Assembly: GCA_905181585.1 (NCBI GenBank)
Contig: CAJIYG010000002.1
Coordinates: forward strand, 372,001-436,000
From: an uncultured Flavobacteriales bacterium
Lineage (GTDB): Bacteria; Bacteroidota; Bacteroidia; Flavobacteriales; BACL11
DNA: 64,000 nucleotides
Direction: 5' to 3'
Shown: piece after piece, positions 26,016 to 35,889 of the stretch
Layout of the letters: each line of letters begins with the position of its first letter
Numbering within the stretch: the first letter of the stretch is position 1
The notes under the pieces: generated by a model
The model's input: the letters and a program-made list of their open reading frames with translations, nothing else
What the model was told of the DNA's origin: nothing
Databases searched by the model: none
Program-made: the position numbers and the translations under genes

Positions 26016-27918
26016 TTACTTATCGTCTTTAACTTCTTCAAAGTCAACATCAGTTACATCATCAGGACCAGATTTTTCTTCATCTTTAGCATCAGGATTT
26101 CCACCTTTTGCGTCTTCACTAGCTTTATACATTTCTTCTGAAGCAGCAGTCCATGCTGTATTAATCTTTTCCATAGCAGCATCAATTAATGTTATATCCT
26201 TGCTAGCATGAGCTTCTTTTAGTTCTTTTAAAGCTTCTTCAACAGGGGCTTTTTTATCGGCAGATAATTTATCGCCAAATTCTTTTAATTGCTTCTCTGT
26301 TTGAAAAATCATACCATCTGCACCATTTATTTTATCAATAGACTCTTTAGCACTCTTGTCTGCATCAGCATTTGCCTCTGCTTCCTTTTTCATTTTGTCA
26401 ATTTCAGCTTCAGATAAACCAGAAGATGCTTCTATCTTGATATTTTGTTCTTTTCCTGTAGCTTTATCTTTAGCAGAAACATTTAGAATACCATTTGCAT
26501 CAATATCAAATGTCACTTCAATTTGAGGAGTTCCTCTAGGCGCAGGAGGAATATCTGCTAATTGGAATCTTCCAATTGACTTATTATCAGCCGCCATAGG
26601 ACGCTCACCTTGTAAAACATGAATATCAACAGCAGGCTGATTGTCAGCTGCTGTAGAGAAGACTTCAGATTTTTTAGTAGGTATAGTAGTATTAGACTCA
26701 ATTAGTTTTGTCATAACTCCTCCCATTGTTTCAATACCTAAAGATAAAGGAGTTACATCAAGTAGTAAAACATCTTTTACATCACCAGATAACACTCCTC
26801 CTTGTATAGCTGCACCAACAGCAACAACTTCATCAGGATTCACACCTTTTGATGGAGATTTCTTAAAATATTTTTCAACAACAGCTTGTATAGCAGGAAT
26901 ACGAGTTGATCCACCAACTAAAATAACTTCATCAATATCTGATGCAGTCATTCCAGCATCTTTCATAGCACTTTGGCAAGGCTTGATTGTATTTTGAATT
27001 AAAGTATCTGCAAGTTGCTCAAACTGGGCTCTAGTTAAATTACGAACCAAGATGTTTAGGTCCTGATGCAGTTGCTGTTACATAAGGAAGATTTATTTCT
27101 GTTTGAGTAGAGCTAGAAAGTTCCACTTTCGCTTTTTCTGCAGCTTCTTTAAGTCTTTGTAAAGCCATAGGGTCATTTCTTAGATCTAATTTTTCATCTT
27201 TTATAAACTCTTCGGCTAACCAATCAATAATAACTTGGTCAAAATCATCTCCTCCTAGGTGAGTATCTCCATTAGTAGATTTAACTTCAAAAACACCATC
27301 ACCAAGCTCAAGAATTGAAATATCAAAAGTTCCTCCACCTAAGTCAAAAACTGCAATTGTTTTATCCTGATCCGCCTTGTCTAAGCCGTAAGCTAATGCA
27401 GCAGCTGTAGGCTCATTTATAATTCTTTTAACTGTTAGACCCGCAATCTCACCAGCTTCTTTTGTAGCTTGTCTTTGAGCATCATTAAAGTAAGCTGGAA
27501 CAGTTACAACTGCTTCACTTACAGTTTGTCCTAGATAATCTTCAGCTGTTTTTTTCATTTTTTGTAATACCATTGCTGATATTTCTTGGGGAGTATATAA
27601 TCTATCATCAATCTTAACTCTAGGAGTATTATTATCTCCCTTAACAACATTATATGATACATTTTTTATTTCCTTGCTCATAGAAGAAAAACTTTCACCC
27701 ATAAATCTTTTAATAGATGAAATTGTTTTTTCAGGATTAGTAATAGCTTGACGTTTTGCACTATCACCAACTTTTCTTTCACCGCCTTCGATAAAGGCAA
27801 CAATTGAAGGAGTTGTTCTTGCTCCTTCTGCATTAGGAATTACAACAGGCTCATTACCCTCCATTACTGAAACACAAGAGTTTGTTGTTCCTAAATCTAT
27901 TCCAATTATTTTACTCAT
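26016..27918 (-). CDS. dnaK: Chaperone DnaK (Hsp70), broken by a single-base frameshift
   Basis: About 633 residues after removing one base. The N-terminal piece (from 27918) begins [20 protein letters not shown] and includes [28 protein letters not shown] and [10 protein letters not shown] of the ATPase domain, ending [10 protein letters not shown]. The second piece resumes [14 protein letters not shown] and contains [22 protein letters not shown] and [14 protein letters not shown], then the helical lid and an acidic tail ending in EEVKDDK. The extra base is one of a CC pair at 27047-27048, where CTTGGTTCG should read CTTGTTCGT. DnaK is a core chaperone, so an indel in the sequence is much likelier than real loss. 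dnaJ and grpE are not adjacent. Confidence 0.95.
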
Positions 27919-28031
27919 TTTTTTTATTTTAATTTATATTATAACTTTATTTAAGCATTACTGCAATTAATATACCAAAATAAAATATTTAGATATTACA
28001 TGTCAAAATTGGGAAAAAGTATAGGGATATG

Positions 28032-28055
28032 TTAAAAAATATGACAAAAAGTCAT
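28032..28055 (-). terminator. Weak terminator-like hairpin after the lipoprotein gene
   Basis: On the minus strand ATGAC-TTTTT-GTCAT is followed by ATTTTTT, directly after the stop codon at 28056-28058. The stem is only five base pairs. Confidence 0.4.
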
Positions 28056-29036
28056 TTATTGGAAACTCAAATCTAAATCATTTATAATATAATTTCTAGT
28101 TCCATTTGTTAAGCCAATTCCAGAAACCAAATAAGTATATCTTGCAGAGAAAAGACCAATACCATTATTTATATTACTAAAGCTGGGTCTTTCTTGAACA
28201 ATAGAAGAATATGGTTGATTAACATTTATATATGTCTGTAAATCTTCTGTTCCAACAGTCATTCTTATATCTAAATCTACAAAACGTCTAACAACATTGT
28301 CATTAATATCAATTTGGGTTTCTAAAAAATCAAAAAAAGATTCACCATCAAATTGAGTATTCATCAAATTACCTCCAGAATTCTCTACAAGAGGTTGACT
28401 CCATGTAGCAGAATACAAATTAGTATCATTATCATGCGTATAATTAAAAATTAAATCAAGTTGATAAATTTCACCATTTGTAGACTTTTGCCAAGTAAGT
28501 GTTTTTGAAATAAATCCAATTGCTGAATTATAAAATCCAAAATCAAAAGAAGGATTAAATGTTTCAAAGCTAAAACCATTAACTAGTTCAGTATTGGCAG
28601 AAACTAAATTTCCAGTTGTAATATTTTCTACTGTAATTGAATATGTAAAATTGTTTAACAAAAAACCTGGGCTATAAAATTTATACATAATATTATTATC
28701 TGTAGGAAAGACTCCTTCATCTTTGATAACAACAGTATCTGATAAAACTCTAAAATCTAAAGTATCAAAACTACCAAAATTACTTTGCTTTAATTTATGA
28801 ATTTTAACTAGTAAATTATCAGGATTAAAATTAGAAGAATCAGAAATAGAAGCCATAGCAAGAGCATCATCTTGGCCTAAGAATGCCTTATTAATTTTAA
28901 TAAATTGTGTTTCACTATTTTGATCCAAAAGTCCATATAAAATAGTAACCTCTTGCCAATCAGCATTTACATTAAAATCTGTTTCACAAGAAATTAGTAA
29001 AGTCATTGATATAAAAAAACAAATTATTTTATTCAT
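28056..29036 (-). CDS. Bacteroidota lipoprotein, possibly DUF4249-like
   Basis: 326 residues with a lipoprotein signal ending LLISC (Cys at about 17), followed by ETDFNVNADWQEVTILYGLL. The rest is beta-rich with no catalytic motif. The start of the mature protein looks like the DUF4249 or a neighbouring Bacteroidota lipoprotein family, but I am not certain. It should be anchored in the outer membrane. The predicted -7 box ends five bases before its ATG. It is monocistronic. Confidence 0.7.
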   Translation of the reverse strand: MNKIICFFISMTLLISCETDFNVNADWQEVTILYGLLDQNSETQFIKINKAFLGQDDALAMASISDSSNFNPDNLLVKIHKLKQSNFGSFDTLDFRVLSDTVVIKDEGVFPTDNNIMYKFYSPGFLLNNFTYSITVENITTGNLVSANTELVNGFSFETFNPSFDFGFYNSAIGFISKTLTWQKSTNGEIYQLDLIFNYTHDNDTNLYSATWSQPLVENSGGNLMNTQFDGESFFDFLETQIDINDNVVRRFVDLDIRMTVGTEDLQTYINVNQPYSSIVQERPSFSNINNGIGLFSARYTYLVSGIGLTNGTRNYIINDLDLSFQ

Positions 29037-29041
29037 GTATG

Positions 29042-29049
29042 CAAAGTTA
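29042..29049 (-). promoter_or_regulatory. Putative -7 box of the lipoprotein gene (leaderless)
   Basis: TAACTTTG, then CATAC, then the ATG at 29036. The start of transcription would be at or next to the start codon. Confidence 0.5.
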
Positions 29050-29082
29050 TTGATTTAAGTTATAAGTAAAGAGAGATATTTG

Positions 29083-29090
29083 TAAATTTG
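29083..29090 (+). promoter_or_regulatory. Putative -7 box of the coiled-coil gene
   Basis: TAAATTTG fits TAnnTTTG, 19 nt before the ATG at 29110. Confidence 0.5.
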
Positions 29091-29109
29091 CATAAACAAA
29101 AAATAAAAT

Positions 29110-31071
29110 ATGAAATATCTCTTTAAAATCATTGTAATTATAATCTTTCTATCAGGTAATATTATCTCAGGTCAAGAAATTTTGGTTGATGACTTTACAA
29201 ATCAGATAGTACATGAAAATTTTTATGAAAAAACAGATGTATTTCCCATACAAAAATCTGGCGAAAATTTCTTTATAATTGATGACAACGAATATTTAGT
29301 AAGCAGAAACAATAGTAATAGTGAGTATGCTATTATTTTAGAAAGTGATTTAATTTCAAATTTTTTTTTAAAAACTTCTGTTAGATTAGGACCTTCAAAA
29401 AATAAGAATGCAAGCATTGGAATTATAATAAAAGCGGATACTGAATTTAATCGTGCAATAATTTTAGAAGTTAATAGAAAAGGAGAATTTAGAATTAAAG
29501 AATTATCAAATGACAAATACATATTTTTAACTGGGAAATCAAGGAAAAACGGATGGGTTAGAAATAAAAACATTAATAAAGAAAATCTTCATAACGAAAT
29601 TGAGGTAAGAAATAAAAAAAATAATTTAAATTTTATAGTTAATGGAAAAATTATTTCTTCCTTAGAAATACAAAAATTTAACAAAGGATATTGTGGCTTA
29701 TTAATAGGAGCAGATTCAAAGGCAAGAATTAAATATTATTATTTAAACAGCAACGGCGATGAAAAGATTTTAAAAAACAAAACTGAAGAAATTAAAAAGA
29801 TTGAAAAAGAGCAAATTTCTGAAGAAAAAACATTTGAAAATTCTCAAGAAATTAATGCTATTAAAAATAAAAATAATTCCTTAAAAGAATCTCTTAAGAC
29901 TTTAGAAGCATTAAAGTTAATAAATAGTGAGTTAGAAGAAAACAAACTTCAATTAAGTAATATAAATTTAGAATCTAAGAACATAATTAATGATAGAGAG
30001 AATAAGATTAATCAGCTAGAGGGCATAATCAAGGAAAAAGAGATCAGTGCAGAAAAATCTAAGAACACTATAAATGATTTAAAGTCAGAGTTAAATATTA
30101 AAGAAAAAGAAATTACAATAGAGTATAATAAAATTATAGAAGTTAAAAACTCTAATACAGAAATAATTGAAAAAAACAATATTTTAAAAATAGAAATATT
30201 AAAAAATACTGATGAAATAAACAAATTACAAGTCCAACTTAAAAACACATCATCGTCACTTTCAGCAAAAGAAAAAAAACTAAAAAAGGAAGAAGCTGAA
30301 TTAGTAAAACTCAATTCTAGTCATCAAATATCATTGGAAAAAATAATATCTAAAAACTCAGAGATTAAATTATTAAATCAAAATATTAGTAATAGTAATA
30401 AAACTTTAGAATCAGTTAAAAAGAAGAATTCACAAGAAAAAGAATTACTAATTAATAATAAGAAAAAATTAGAGGAAAATTTAAAAAAAGACATTACTAA
30501 AATTAGTAATCAAAAAGATATTTTAGTTACTACAAATAATGAGTTTAAAAAAATTATAAAAACACAAAAAGAAAATATTAAAGATTTAAAAAGTAAAATC
30601 AATGATAATAAAATAGCCAGTAAAGCAAACACTGAAATAATTAATAATCTGAAAAGCAAAAACAATAAACTTTCAACTTCTACAATTATTCATAAAAAAA
30701 TTATTTTAGAACAAAATCAAAAAATAACAAACCAAAAAAATATCAATAATAATTTAAAGGAAATATTTGTCTACAAAGATTTTGAATTAAATGGCATTAA
30801 ACCTTCTTCACTAATAGCAGAGAAAGTTGGCTATCTTAAAGCAATGGAAGAAATAGTAATGAAAGATTCAATTTATTCTATTCAACTTGGTATATTCAAA
30901 ACAAATTCTAACATATTTGATAATATTCAAGATGTTTTTTTAATTTCTTCAAATAATCTTTATAAATATTATTGTGGGGAGTATTTTAACTTGGCCGAAG
31001 TAAGTAGAAGAAAAAATGAGCTTTTAGAACTAGGTTTAAATAATATTCACATAGTAAAAATCTTAAAATAA
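29110..31071 (+). CDS. Secreted long coiled-coil protein with SPOR-like C-terminus
   Basis: 653 residues. A signal peptide of about 21 residues is followed by a beta-sandwich-like domain (about 22-215) with LamG-type strands (SIGIIIKADTEFNRAIILEV, KGYCGLLIGADSKARI). A very long coiled coil rich in Lys, Asn, Glu and Ile follows (about 225-565). The last ~70 residues (SIYSIQLGIFKTNSNIFD ... RRKNELLELGLNNIHIVKIL) look like a SPOR peptidoglycan-binding domain. It could link an outer layer to septal or denuded peptidoglycan; this is inferred. Function unknown. panB follows after 3 nt. Confidence 0.75.
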   Translation: MKYLFKIIVIIIFLSGNIISGQEILVDDFTNQIVHENFYEKTDVFPIQKSGENFFIIDDNEYLVSRNNSNSEYAIILESDLISNFFLKTSVRLGPSKNKNASIGIIIKADTEFNRAIILEVNRKGEFRIKELSNDKYIFLTGKSRKNGWVRNKNINKENLHNEIEVRNKKNNLNFIVNGKIISSLEIQKFNKGYCGLLIGADSKARIKYYYLNSNGDEKILKNKTEEIKKIEKEQISEEKTFENSQEINAIKNKNNSLKESLKTLEALKLINSELEENKLQLSNINLESKNIINDRENKINQLEGIIKEKEISAEKSKNTINDLKSELNIKEKEITIEYNKIIEVKNSNTEIIEKNNILKIEILKNTDEINKLQVQLKNTSSSLSAKEKKLKKEEAELVKLNSSHQISLEKIISKNSEIKLLNQNISNSNKTLESVKKKNSQEKELLINNKKKLEENLKKDITKISNQKDILVTTNNEFKKIIKTQKENIKDLKSKINDNKIASKANTEIINNLKSKNNKLSTSTIIHKKIILEQNQKITNQKNINNNLKEIFVYKDFELNGIKPSSLIAEKVGYLKAMEEIVMKDSIYSIQLGIFKTNSNIFDNIQDVFLISSNNLYKYYCGEYFNLAEVSRRKNELLELGLNNIHIVKILK

Positions 31072-31074
31072 ATT

Positions 31075-31893
31075 ATGTCTATAACTAAAAAGAATTATTC
31101 AAGAATAACTACTAAGTCTCTTCAAGAGATTAAAAACAATAATGAAAAAATTTCTATGCTTACAGCATATGATTATACATTAGCAAAAATTATTGATACT
31201 GCTGGAGTTGAAGTAATTCTTGTAGGTGACTCAGCTTCAAATGTAATGGCTGGTCATGAAACAACATTACCAATAACACTAAATGAAATGATTTACCATG
31301 CTGCATCAGTTGTAAGAGCAGTTAAACGTGCATTAGTTGTAGTTGATATGCCTTTTGGTACATATCAAGGTAATTCATTAGAAGCATTATCATCAGCAAT
31401 TAGAATAATGAAAGAAACAGGAGGGCATTCTGTTAAACTTGAAGGAGGTAGTGAAATAATTGATTCAGTTAATAGAATAATAAGCGCTGGTATTCCTGTA
31501 ATGGGTCATTTAGGACTTACACCTCAATCAATTTATAAATTTGGAACATATACTGTAAGGGCTAAAGAAGAAAAAGAAGCAGAGAAATTATTAAGCGATG
31601 CTAAGCTATTAGAAAGTGCTGGATGTTTTGCAATAGTTCTTGAAAAAGTTCCATCAAAGCTTGCAGAAAAAATTGCTAAAGAAATAAATATTCCAATTAT
31701 TGGAATAGGGGCAGGAAATAAAGTTGATGGACAAGTTTTAGTTTTACATGATATGTTAGGTATGAATCACGAATTTAACCCAAGGTTCTTAAGAAGATAT
31801 TTAAATCTTTATGAAGAAATAACTGGAGCAGTTAAAAATTATGTAAACGATGTGAAGTCAATGGATTTTCCAAACAAAAATGAGCAGTACTAA
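31075..31893 (+). CDS. panB: 3-methyl-2-oxobutanoate hydroxymethyltransferase
   Basis: 272 residues. PanB adds a hydroxymethyl group to ketoisovalerate to give ketopantoate for pantothenate and CoA. Hallmarks: [63 protein letters not shown] and [19 protein letters not shown]. Length is normal. It is preceded by the coiled-coil gene (3 nt) and overlaps the RluA gene by one base. No panC or panD is in the window. Confidence 0.96.
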   Translation: MSITKKNYSRITTKSLQEIKNNNEKISMLTAYDYTLAKIIDTAGVEVILVGDSASNVMAGHETTLPITLNEMIYHAASVVRAVKRALVVVDMPFGTYQGNSLEALSSAIRIMKETGGHSVKLEGGSEIIDSVNRIISAGIPVMGHLGLTPQSIYKFGTYTVRAKEEKEAEKLLSDAKLLESAGCFAIVLEKVPSKLAEKIAKEINIPIIGIGAGNKVDGQVLVLHDMLGMNHEFNPRFLRRYLNLYEEITGAVKNYVNDVKSMDFPNKNEQY

Positions 31894-32570
31894 TGCTCGA
31901 AGTCATATATGAAGATAATCACCTTATAGCTATAAATAAAAGATCAGGTGATATATCACAAGGTGATAAGACTGGAGATCTTCCTTTGTCTGACTATATT
32001 AAAACTTATCTAAAGAAAAAATACAATAAATTAGGAAATGTTTACTTAGGGACAATTCACCGGATAGATAGACCAACATCTGGAGTTTTAGTATTTGCAA
32101 AAACAAGTAAAGCCCTTTCAAGAATGAATGAATTGTTTAGAGAGAATAATATTCAAAAAACATACTGGGCAGTTGTTAAAAATCAGACACCAAATATTGA
32201 GGGAAATTTAAAAAATTATTTATCAAAAAATAATAAACAGAATAAATCTTATGTTTGTAAAAAAAATGATGGAAAGCTCGCTGAGCTAGAGTACAAAACA
32301 ATTAAAAAATTAAATAATTATTATTTTCTTGAAATTAAACCAAAAACTGGCAGACATCATCAAATAAGAGTTCAACTATCCAATATTGGTTGTCCTATTA
32401 AAGGAGACCTAAAGTATGGCGACAAGCGAAGTAATAAAGACCAAAGTATTCATCTACATGCTAGAAAAATAGAATTTATTCACCCAGTATCAAAAGAAGT
32501 TATTAAGATAAGCGCCCCAACTCCATCAGATGTAATTTGGGATAGTATTATAGAGGGTCAACATCAATAA
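31893..32570 (+). CDS. RluA-family pseudouridine synthase (short, no S4 domain)
   Basis: 225 residues. It begins directly with the catalytic fold (VIYEDNHLIAINKRSGDISQ) and has the catalytic Asp in HRIDRPTSGVLVFAKT, then KTGRHHQIRVQLSNIGCPI. There is no N-terminal S4 domain, unlike the RluD-like protein at 39504-40514. The uridine target in rRNA or tRNA is unknown. It overlaps panB by one base (TAATG) and the convergent priA by 23 nt. Confidence 0.92.
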   Translation: MLEVIYEDNHLIAINKRSGDISQGDKTGDLPLSDYIKTYLKKKYNKLGNVYLGTIHRIDRPTSGVLVFAKTSKALSRMNELFRENNIQKTYWAVVKNQTPNIEGNLKNYLSKNNKQNKSYVCKKNDGKLAELEYKTIKKLNNYYFLEIKPKTGRHHQIRVQLSNIGCPIKGDLKYGDKRSNKDQSIHLHARKIEFIHPVSKEVIKISAPTPSDVIWDSIIEGQHQ

Positions 32571-34986
32571 TAATTAAACAACCGTTAAGTCTTTTTTGAT
32601 TTCTTAAATTTTCTTCAACAAACTGAATAATTTGTTTAGCTTTTTCCAATGATTTACCTGTCTCTATTTTGAGTAAAATATTTTTTAAATAATAATTTCG
32701 GATTTTAGAAATAGCAGGATATTCAGGACCAAGAACTCTGTTACCAAAACTCTTTTTAAGATAGAATACAAATTCATCAGAGAAAAAATTTAGCTGACTA
32801 TCATTTCTATGCTTTAATGTAATGGATATAATTCTAGAAAATGGAGGATAATTAAACAGCTCTCTTTCAGAAATTTGATTTTTAAAAAAATTTAAATAAT
32901 CATAATTTCTAACATATTTAATTAGCTCCTGTTCAGTATTGTAGGTTTGTAATATAACTTCACCCTGTTTTTCTTTTCTACCTGACCTTCCAGAAACTTG
33001 AGTTAGTAATTGAAAAGCAAATTCATGTGATCTAAAGTCTGGAAAATTTAAAATATTATCAGCATCCAAAATACCTACAAGAGATACATTATCAAAATCT
33101 AAACCTTTAGCGATCATTTGAGTGCCAACTAATACATCTATTTTCTTTTGCTGAAAATCATAAATTAAATTTTTATAAGCATCCCTTTTTCTTGTAGTAT
33201 CATAATCCATTCTTTTTACTATTATATTAGGGAAAATATTTGAAAGATCATCAGCAACTTGCTCAGTTCCAAAACTTTTATTAGAAAAACTATTATTATT
33301 GCAAGATTTACATTTTTTAGGAAAACCTTCATTATATCCGCAATAATGACATTTTAATTTATTAGAAAATTTATGAAAAGTTAAACTAACAGAACAATTT
33401 TTACAACTAATAGTTTCAGAGCATGTATTACAGGAAATAACTCTTGAAAACCCTCTCCTATTTTGAAAAAGAATTACTTGATTATGATTATTTATAGCAT
33501 TAGAAATTGATGAGATTAATACATTAGAAAAAACTCCCTTCATTTCTTTTTTAAGTCCAGCTTTTCTAATATCAATTAATTTAATCTTAGGTAATTTAAT
33601 ATCAGAATAGCGTGTTAATAATTCAACAAATCCATATTTATTTTTTAAAGCATTATAGTATGATTCTATGCAAGGAGTTGCTGAACCCAAAAGAACTTTA
33701 GCCTTATGAAGAGAAGATAGATAAATAGCACCGTCACGGGCATTATATCTTGGCGAGGGTTGCTGCTGTTTAAATGATGTATCATGTTCTTCATCTATAA
33801 CAATTAATCCCAAATTACTAAATGGAAGAAATAAAGAAGATCTTGCCCCAAGTACTATTGAAACTCCATTATTATTATCTTGCTGAATAGATTTCCATAT
33901 TTCTACTCTTTTTGAACTATTTAAATTAGAATGAAAAACATTCACCTTAGAACCAAATTTTTGTTGAAGTCTTGTAATTATTTGAATGGTTAATGCAATT
34001 TCTGGAAGTAAATATAAAACCTGTTTTCCTATTTTTATTTGTTCTTCAATTAACTTAATATAAACTTCTGTTTTTCCGCTAGATGTAACTCCATGTAGAA
34101 GACAAACATCTTTTTCTTTGAAAATATGATTAATTTTTTTAAATGCCTTTTCTTGGGTAGATGAAAGTTTTTTTTCTAAAAAATCATCTTTATTAAACTT
34201 TAACAATCTACTAATTGGTTCTGTTTTAACATTAATAACTTTTTTAGCAATTAAAGCATTAAAAATTGCTCTACTATAACCGAGTTTTTTAGAAAGTTGA
34301 GAAATAGACCATTTTTTTTCAGTTTCAATAGAAAATAAATCTTTAAGATTTTCAAATAATAGATTTTGCTTTTGAGAAAGTTTAATTTTTTGCCAATTAA
34401 CATTATTGTTTAAATTGATAAATGCAATTAATTTTTCCTTGTATTTCTCATTAATATCTTCGTAAGAAATTAAAATTTCTTTTCGTACTAAATTATTTAC
34501 AACTGAGTAAGGAATTGTTTTATTAATTTTTTTTGTAAGATTTGAAAGTGAAATCTCCGAAGATTTAACAAATAAATTAATAATTTCTAATTCAAGATTC
34601 TCAAATAAACTTACATCTCCATCAAATTCAGGGCTTATCAAAAACTTTGACTCACTAGCAAGCTTTAATGATGAGGGCAATGCTGCATTCATAACATCTC
34701 CAATTGAACATAAATAATATTTAGATACCCAATCCCAAAACAATAATTGTTTTGTATTAACTAGTGGTTTCTCGTTAATAAAAGAATCTATAGGCTTAAC
34801 TTTAAAATCAACTGTTTTATTTTCATATTTCTTAAAAACAATGGCCGTATATAGTTTTTTCAATCCAAATTGGACTATGACTCTTTGACCAACCTCTAAC
34901 TCAATATCAGATTTGTAAGAATATTGAAACACTCCTTTTACAGGTAAAGGAAGTATAACATCAATATATTTTAAATCAGAAGACAT
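32548..34986 (-). CDS. priA: Primosomal protein N' (replication restart helicase PriA)
   Basis: 812 residues, slightly longer than in enterics. An N-terminal DNA-binding domain is followed by the helicase core with Walker A HGVTSSGKTEVYI, LYLLPEIALT, motif II VIDEEHDTSFKQQ and LLGSATPCIES. The Cys-rich zinc insert CNTCSETISCKNCSVSLTF and CHYCGYNEGFPKKCKSC comes next, then motifs GTQMIAKGLDFDNVSLVG and LTQVSGRSGRKEKQG. PriA reloads the replisome at stalled forks. It is monocistronic. A near-match to the -7 box (CATATTTG) sits five bases before the ATG. Confidence 0.96.
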   Translation of the reverse strand: MSSDLKYIDVILPLPVKGVFQYSYKSDIELEVGQRVIVQFGLKKLYTAIVFKKYENKTVDFKVKPIDSFINEKPLVNTKQLLFWDWVSKYYLCSIGDVMNAALPSSLKLASESKFLISPEFDGDVSLFENLELEIINLFVKSSEISLSNLTKKINKTIPYSVVNNLVRKEILISYEDINEKYKEKLIAFINLNNNVNWQKIKLSQKQNLLFENLKDLFSIETEKKWSISQLSKKLGYSRAIFNALIAKKVINVKTEPISRLLKFNKDDFLEKKLSSTQEKAFKKINHIFKEKDVCLLHGVTSSGKTEVYIKLIEEQIKIGKQVLYLLPEIALTIQIITRLQQKFGSKVNVFHSNLNSSKRVEIWKSIQQDNNNGVSIVLGARSSLFLPFSNLGLIVIDEEHDTSFKQQQPSPRYNARDGAIYLSSLHKAKVLLGSATPCIESYYNALKNKYGFVELLTRYSDIKLPKIKLIDIRKAGLKKEMKGVFSNVLISSISNAINNHNQVILFQNRRGFSRVISCNTCSETISCKNCSVSLTFHKFSNKLKCHYCGYNEGFPKKCKSCNNNSFSNKSFGTEQVADDLSNIFPNIIVKRMDYDTTRKRDAYKNLIYDFQQKKIDVLVGTQMIAKGLDFDNVSLVGILDADNILNFPDFRSHEFAFQLLTQVSGRSGRKEKQGEVILQTYNTEQELIKYVRNYDYLNFFKNQISERELFNYPPFSRIISITLKHRNDSQLNFFSDEFVFYLKKSFGNRVLGPEYPAISKIRNYYLKNILLKIETGKSLEKAKQIIQFVEENLRNQKRLNGCLIIIDVDPL

Positions 34987-35082
34987 TTATACAAATATGT
35001 AAAAACAAAATGGTTTTCAAAGACATTATTTTTTTTATATAAGTTTTAAAAAAATCTAATTTCAACTGTTCTCATTATTTAT

Positions 35083-35090
35083 TAAATTTG
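35083..35090 (+). promoter_or_regulatory. Putative -7 box of the MbnP/MbnH pair
   Basis: TAAATTTG fits TAnnTTTG, 27 nt before the ATG at 35118. Confidence 0.5.
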
Positions 35091-35117
35091 TAAAAATTAT
35101 TCTAATAATCAGTAAAT

Positions 35118-35888
35118 ATGAAAATCATTAATTATTCTTCCATTTTAATAATATTTTTATCAATAAGCTCTTGTTTAATTGAAGAAAATGAAACAATAAC
35201 AAATGCTTCGCTGGACTTTAGCTTCAGTCATTCACAAATATGCCTTCCTGATACTAGTACAGATAATAAACTCCTCTTAGACAAATTAATATATTCTTTA
35301 TCACCAGATGGATCAATTATACCAGAATTATATAGTGTTAAAAATTTAAATTATTTAATTTCAAATATTTCTCTAACTTCTAGCGATGGCTCAAACTTTC
35401 CTTTAGAAGATATCTATTTTGTTGATGCGTTAAACCAAACTTCTTTGACGTTAAATTTAGGTGAAATCCCAAATAATATTTATACTCATTTTAACTTTCA
35501 ATTTGGTTTAGATAACTCGATAAACCTTTCTAACAACTTTGTAAATGAAAGCTTCCATACAACAATGGCATGGCCTGAAATGATGGGTGGAGGATATCAT
35601 TACATGAAATTAGAAGGAGCTTATCAAAATGATTCAACATTTTACAATACACATACAGGACCAAGCATGGGTGTAGACTATTCATTTATGGTGTCGAAAG
35701 AAATTGCATTGAATGTTGATGGAGATCTAGGTGATATTTCATTTGATTTAAACATGATTATTGATAATTGGTATAAAAACCCTAATGACATAAGTTTTGC
35801 TAATGCTATAATGATGGATATGCAAAAACAAATGCAATTTAAAATGAATGGAATGACTGATGTGTTTACTATCGAATTAAATAAATAA
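35118..35888 (+). CDS. MbnP-family lipoprotein (copper-binding type)
   Basis: 256 residues. A lipoprotein signal ends at LSISSC (Cys19). The body is beta-rich and shows the MbnP pattern: NASLDFSFSHSQI, then LSPDGSIIPE and LTSSDGSNFPLEDIYFVD. The WP-containing motif MAWPEMMGGGYHYMKLEG (Trp152) comes next, then His-containing strands. In methanotrophs MbnP binds copper after one Trp is oxidised to kynurenine by its partner MbnH. The partner-like di-haem protein lies 1 nt downstream. Whether Trp152 is the modified residue is inferred. Confidence 0.8.
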   Translation: MKIINYSSILIIFLSISSCLIEENETITNASLDFSFSHSQICLPDTSTDNKLLLDKLIYSLSPDGSIIPELYSVKNLNYLISNISLTSSDGSNFPLEDIYFVDALNQTSLTLNLGEIPNNIYTHFNFQFGLDNSINLSNNFVNESFHTTMAWPEMMGGGYHYMKLEGAYQNDSTFYNTHTGPSMGVDYSFMVSKEIALNVDGDLGDISFDLNMIIDNWYKNPNDISFANAIMMDMQKQMQFKMNGMTDVFTIELNK

Positions 35889-35889
35889 A

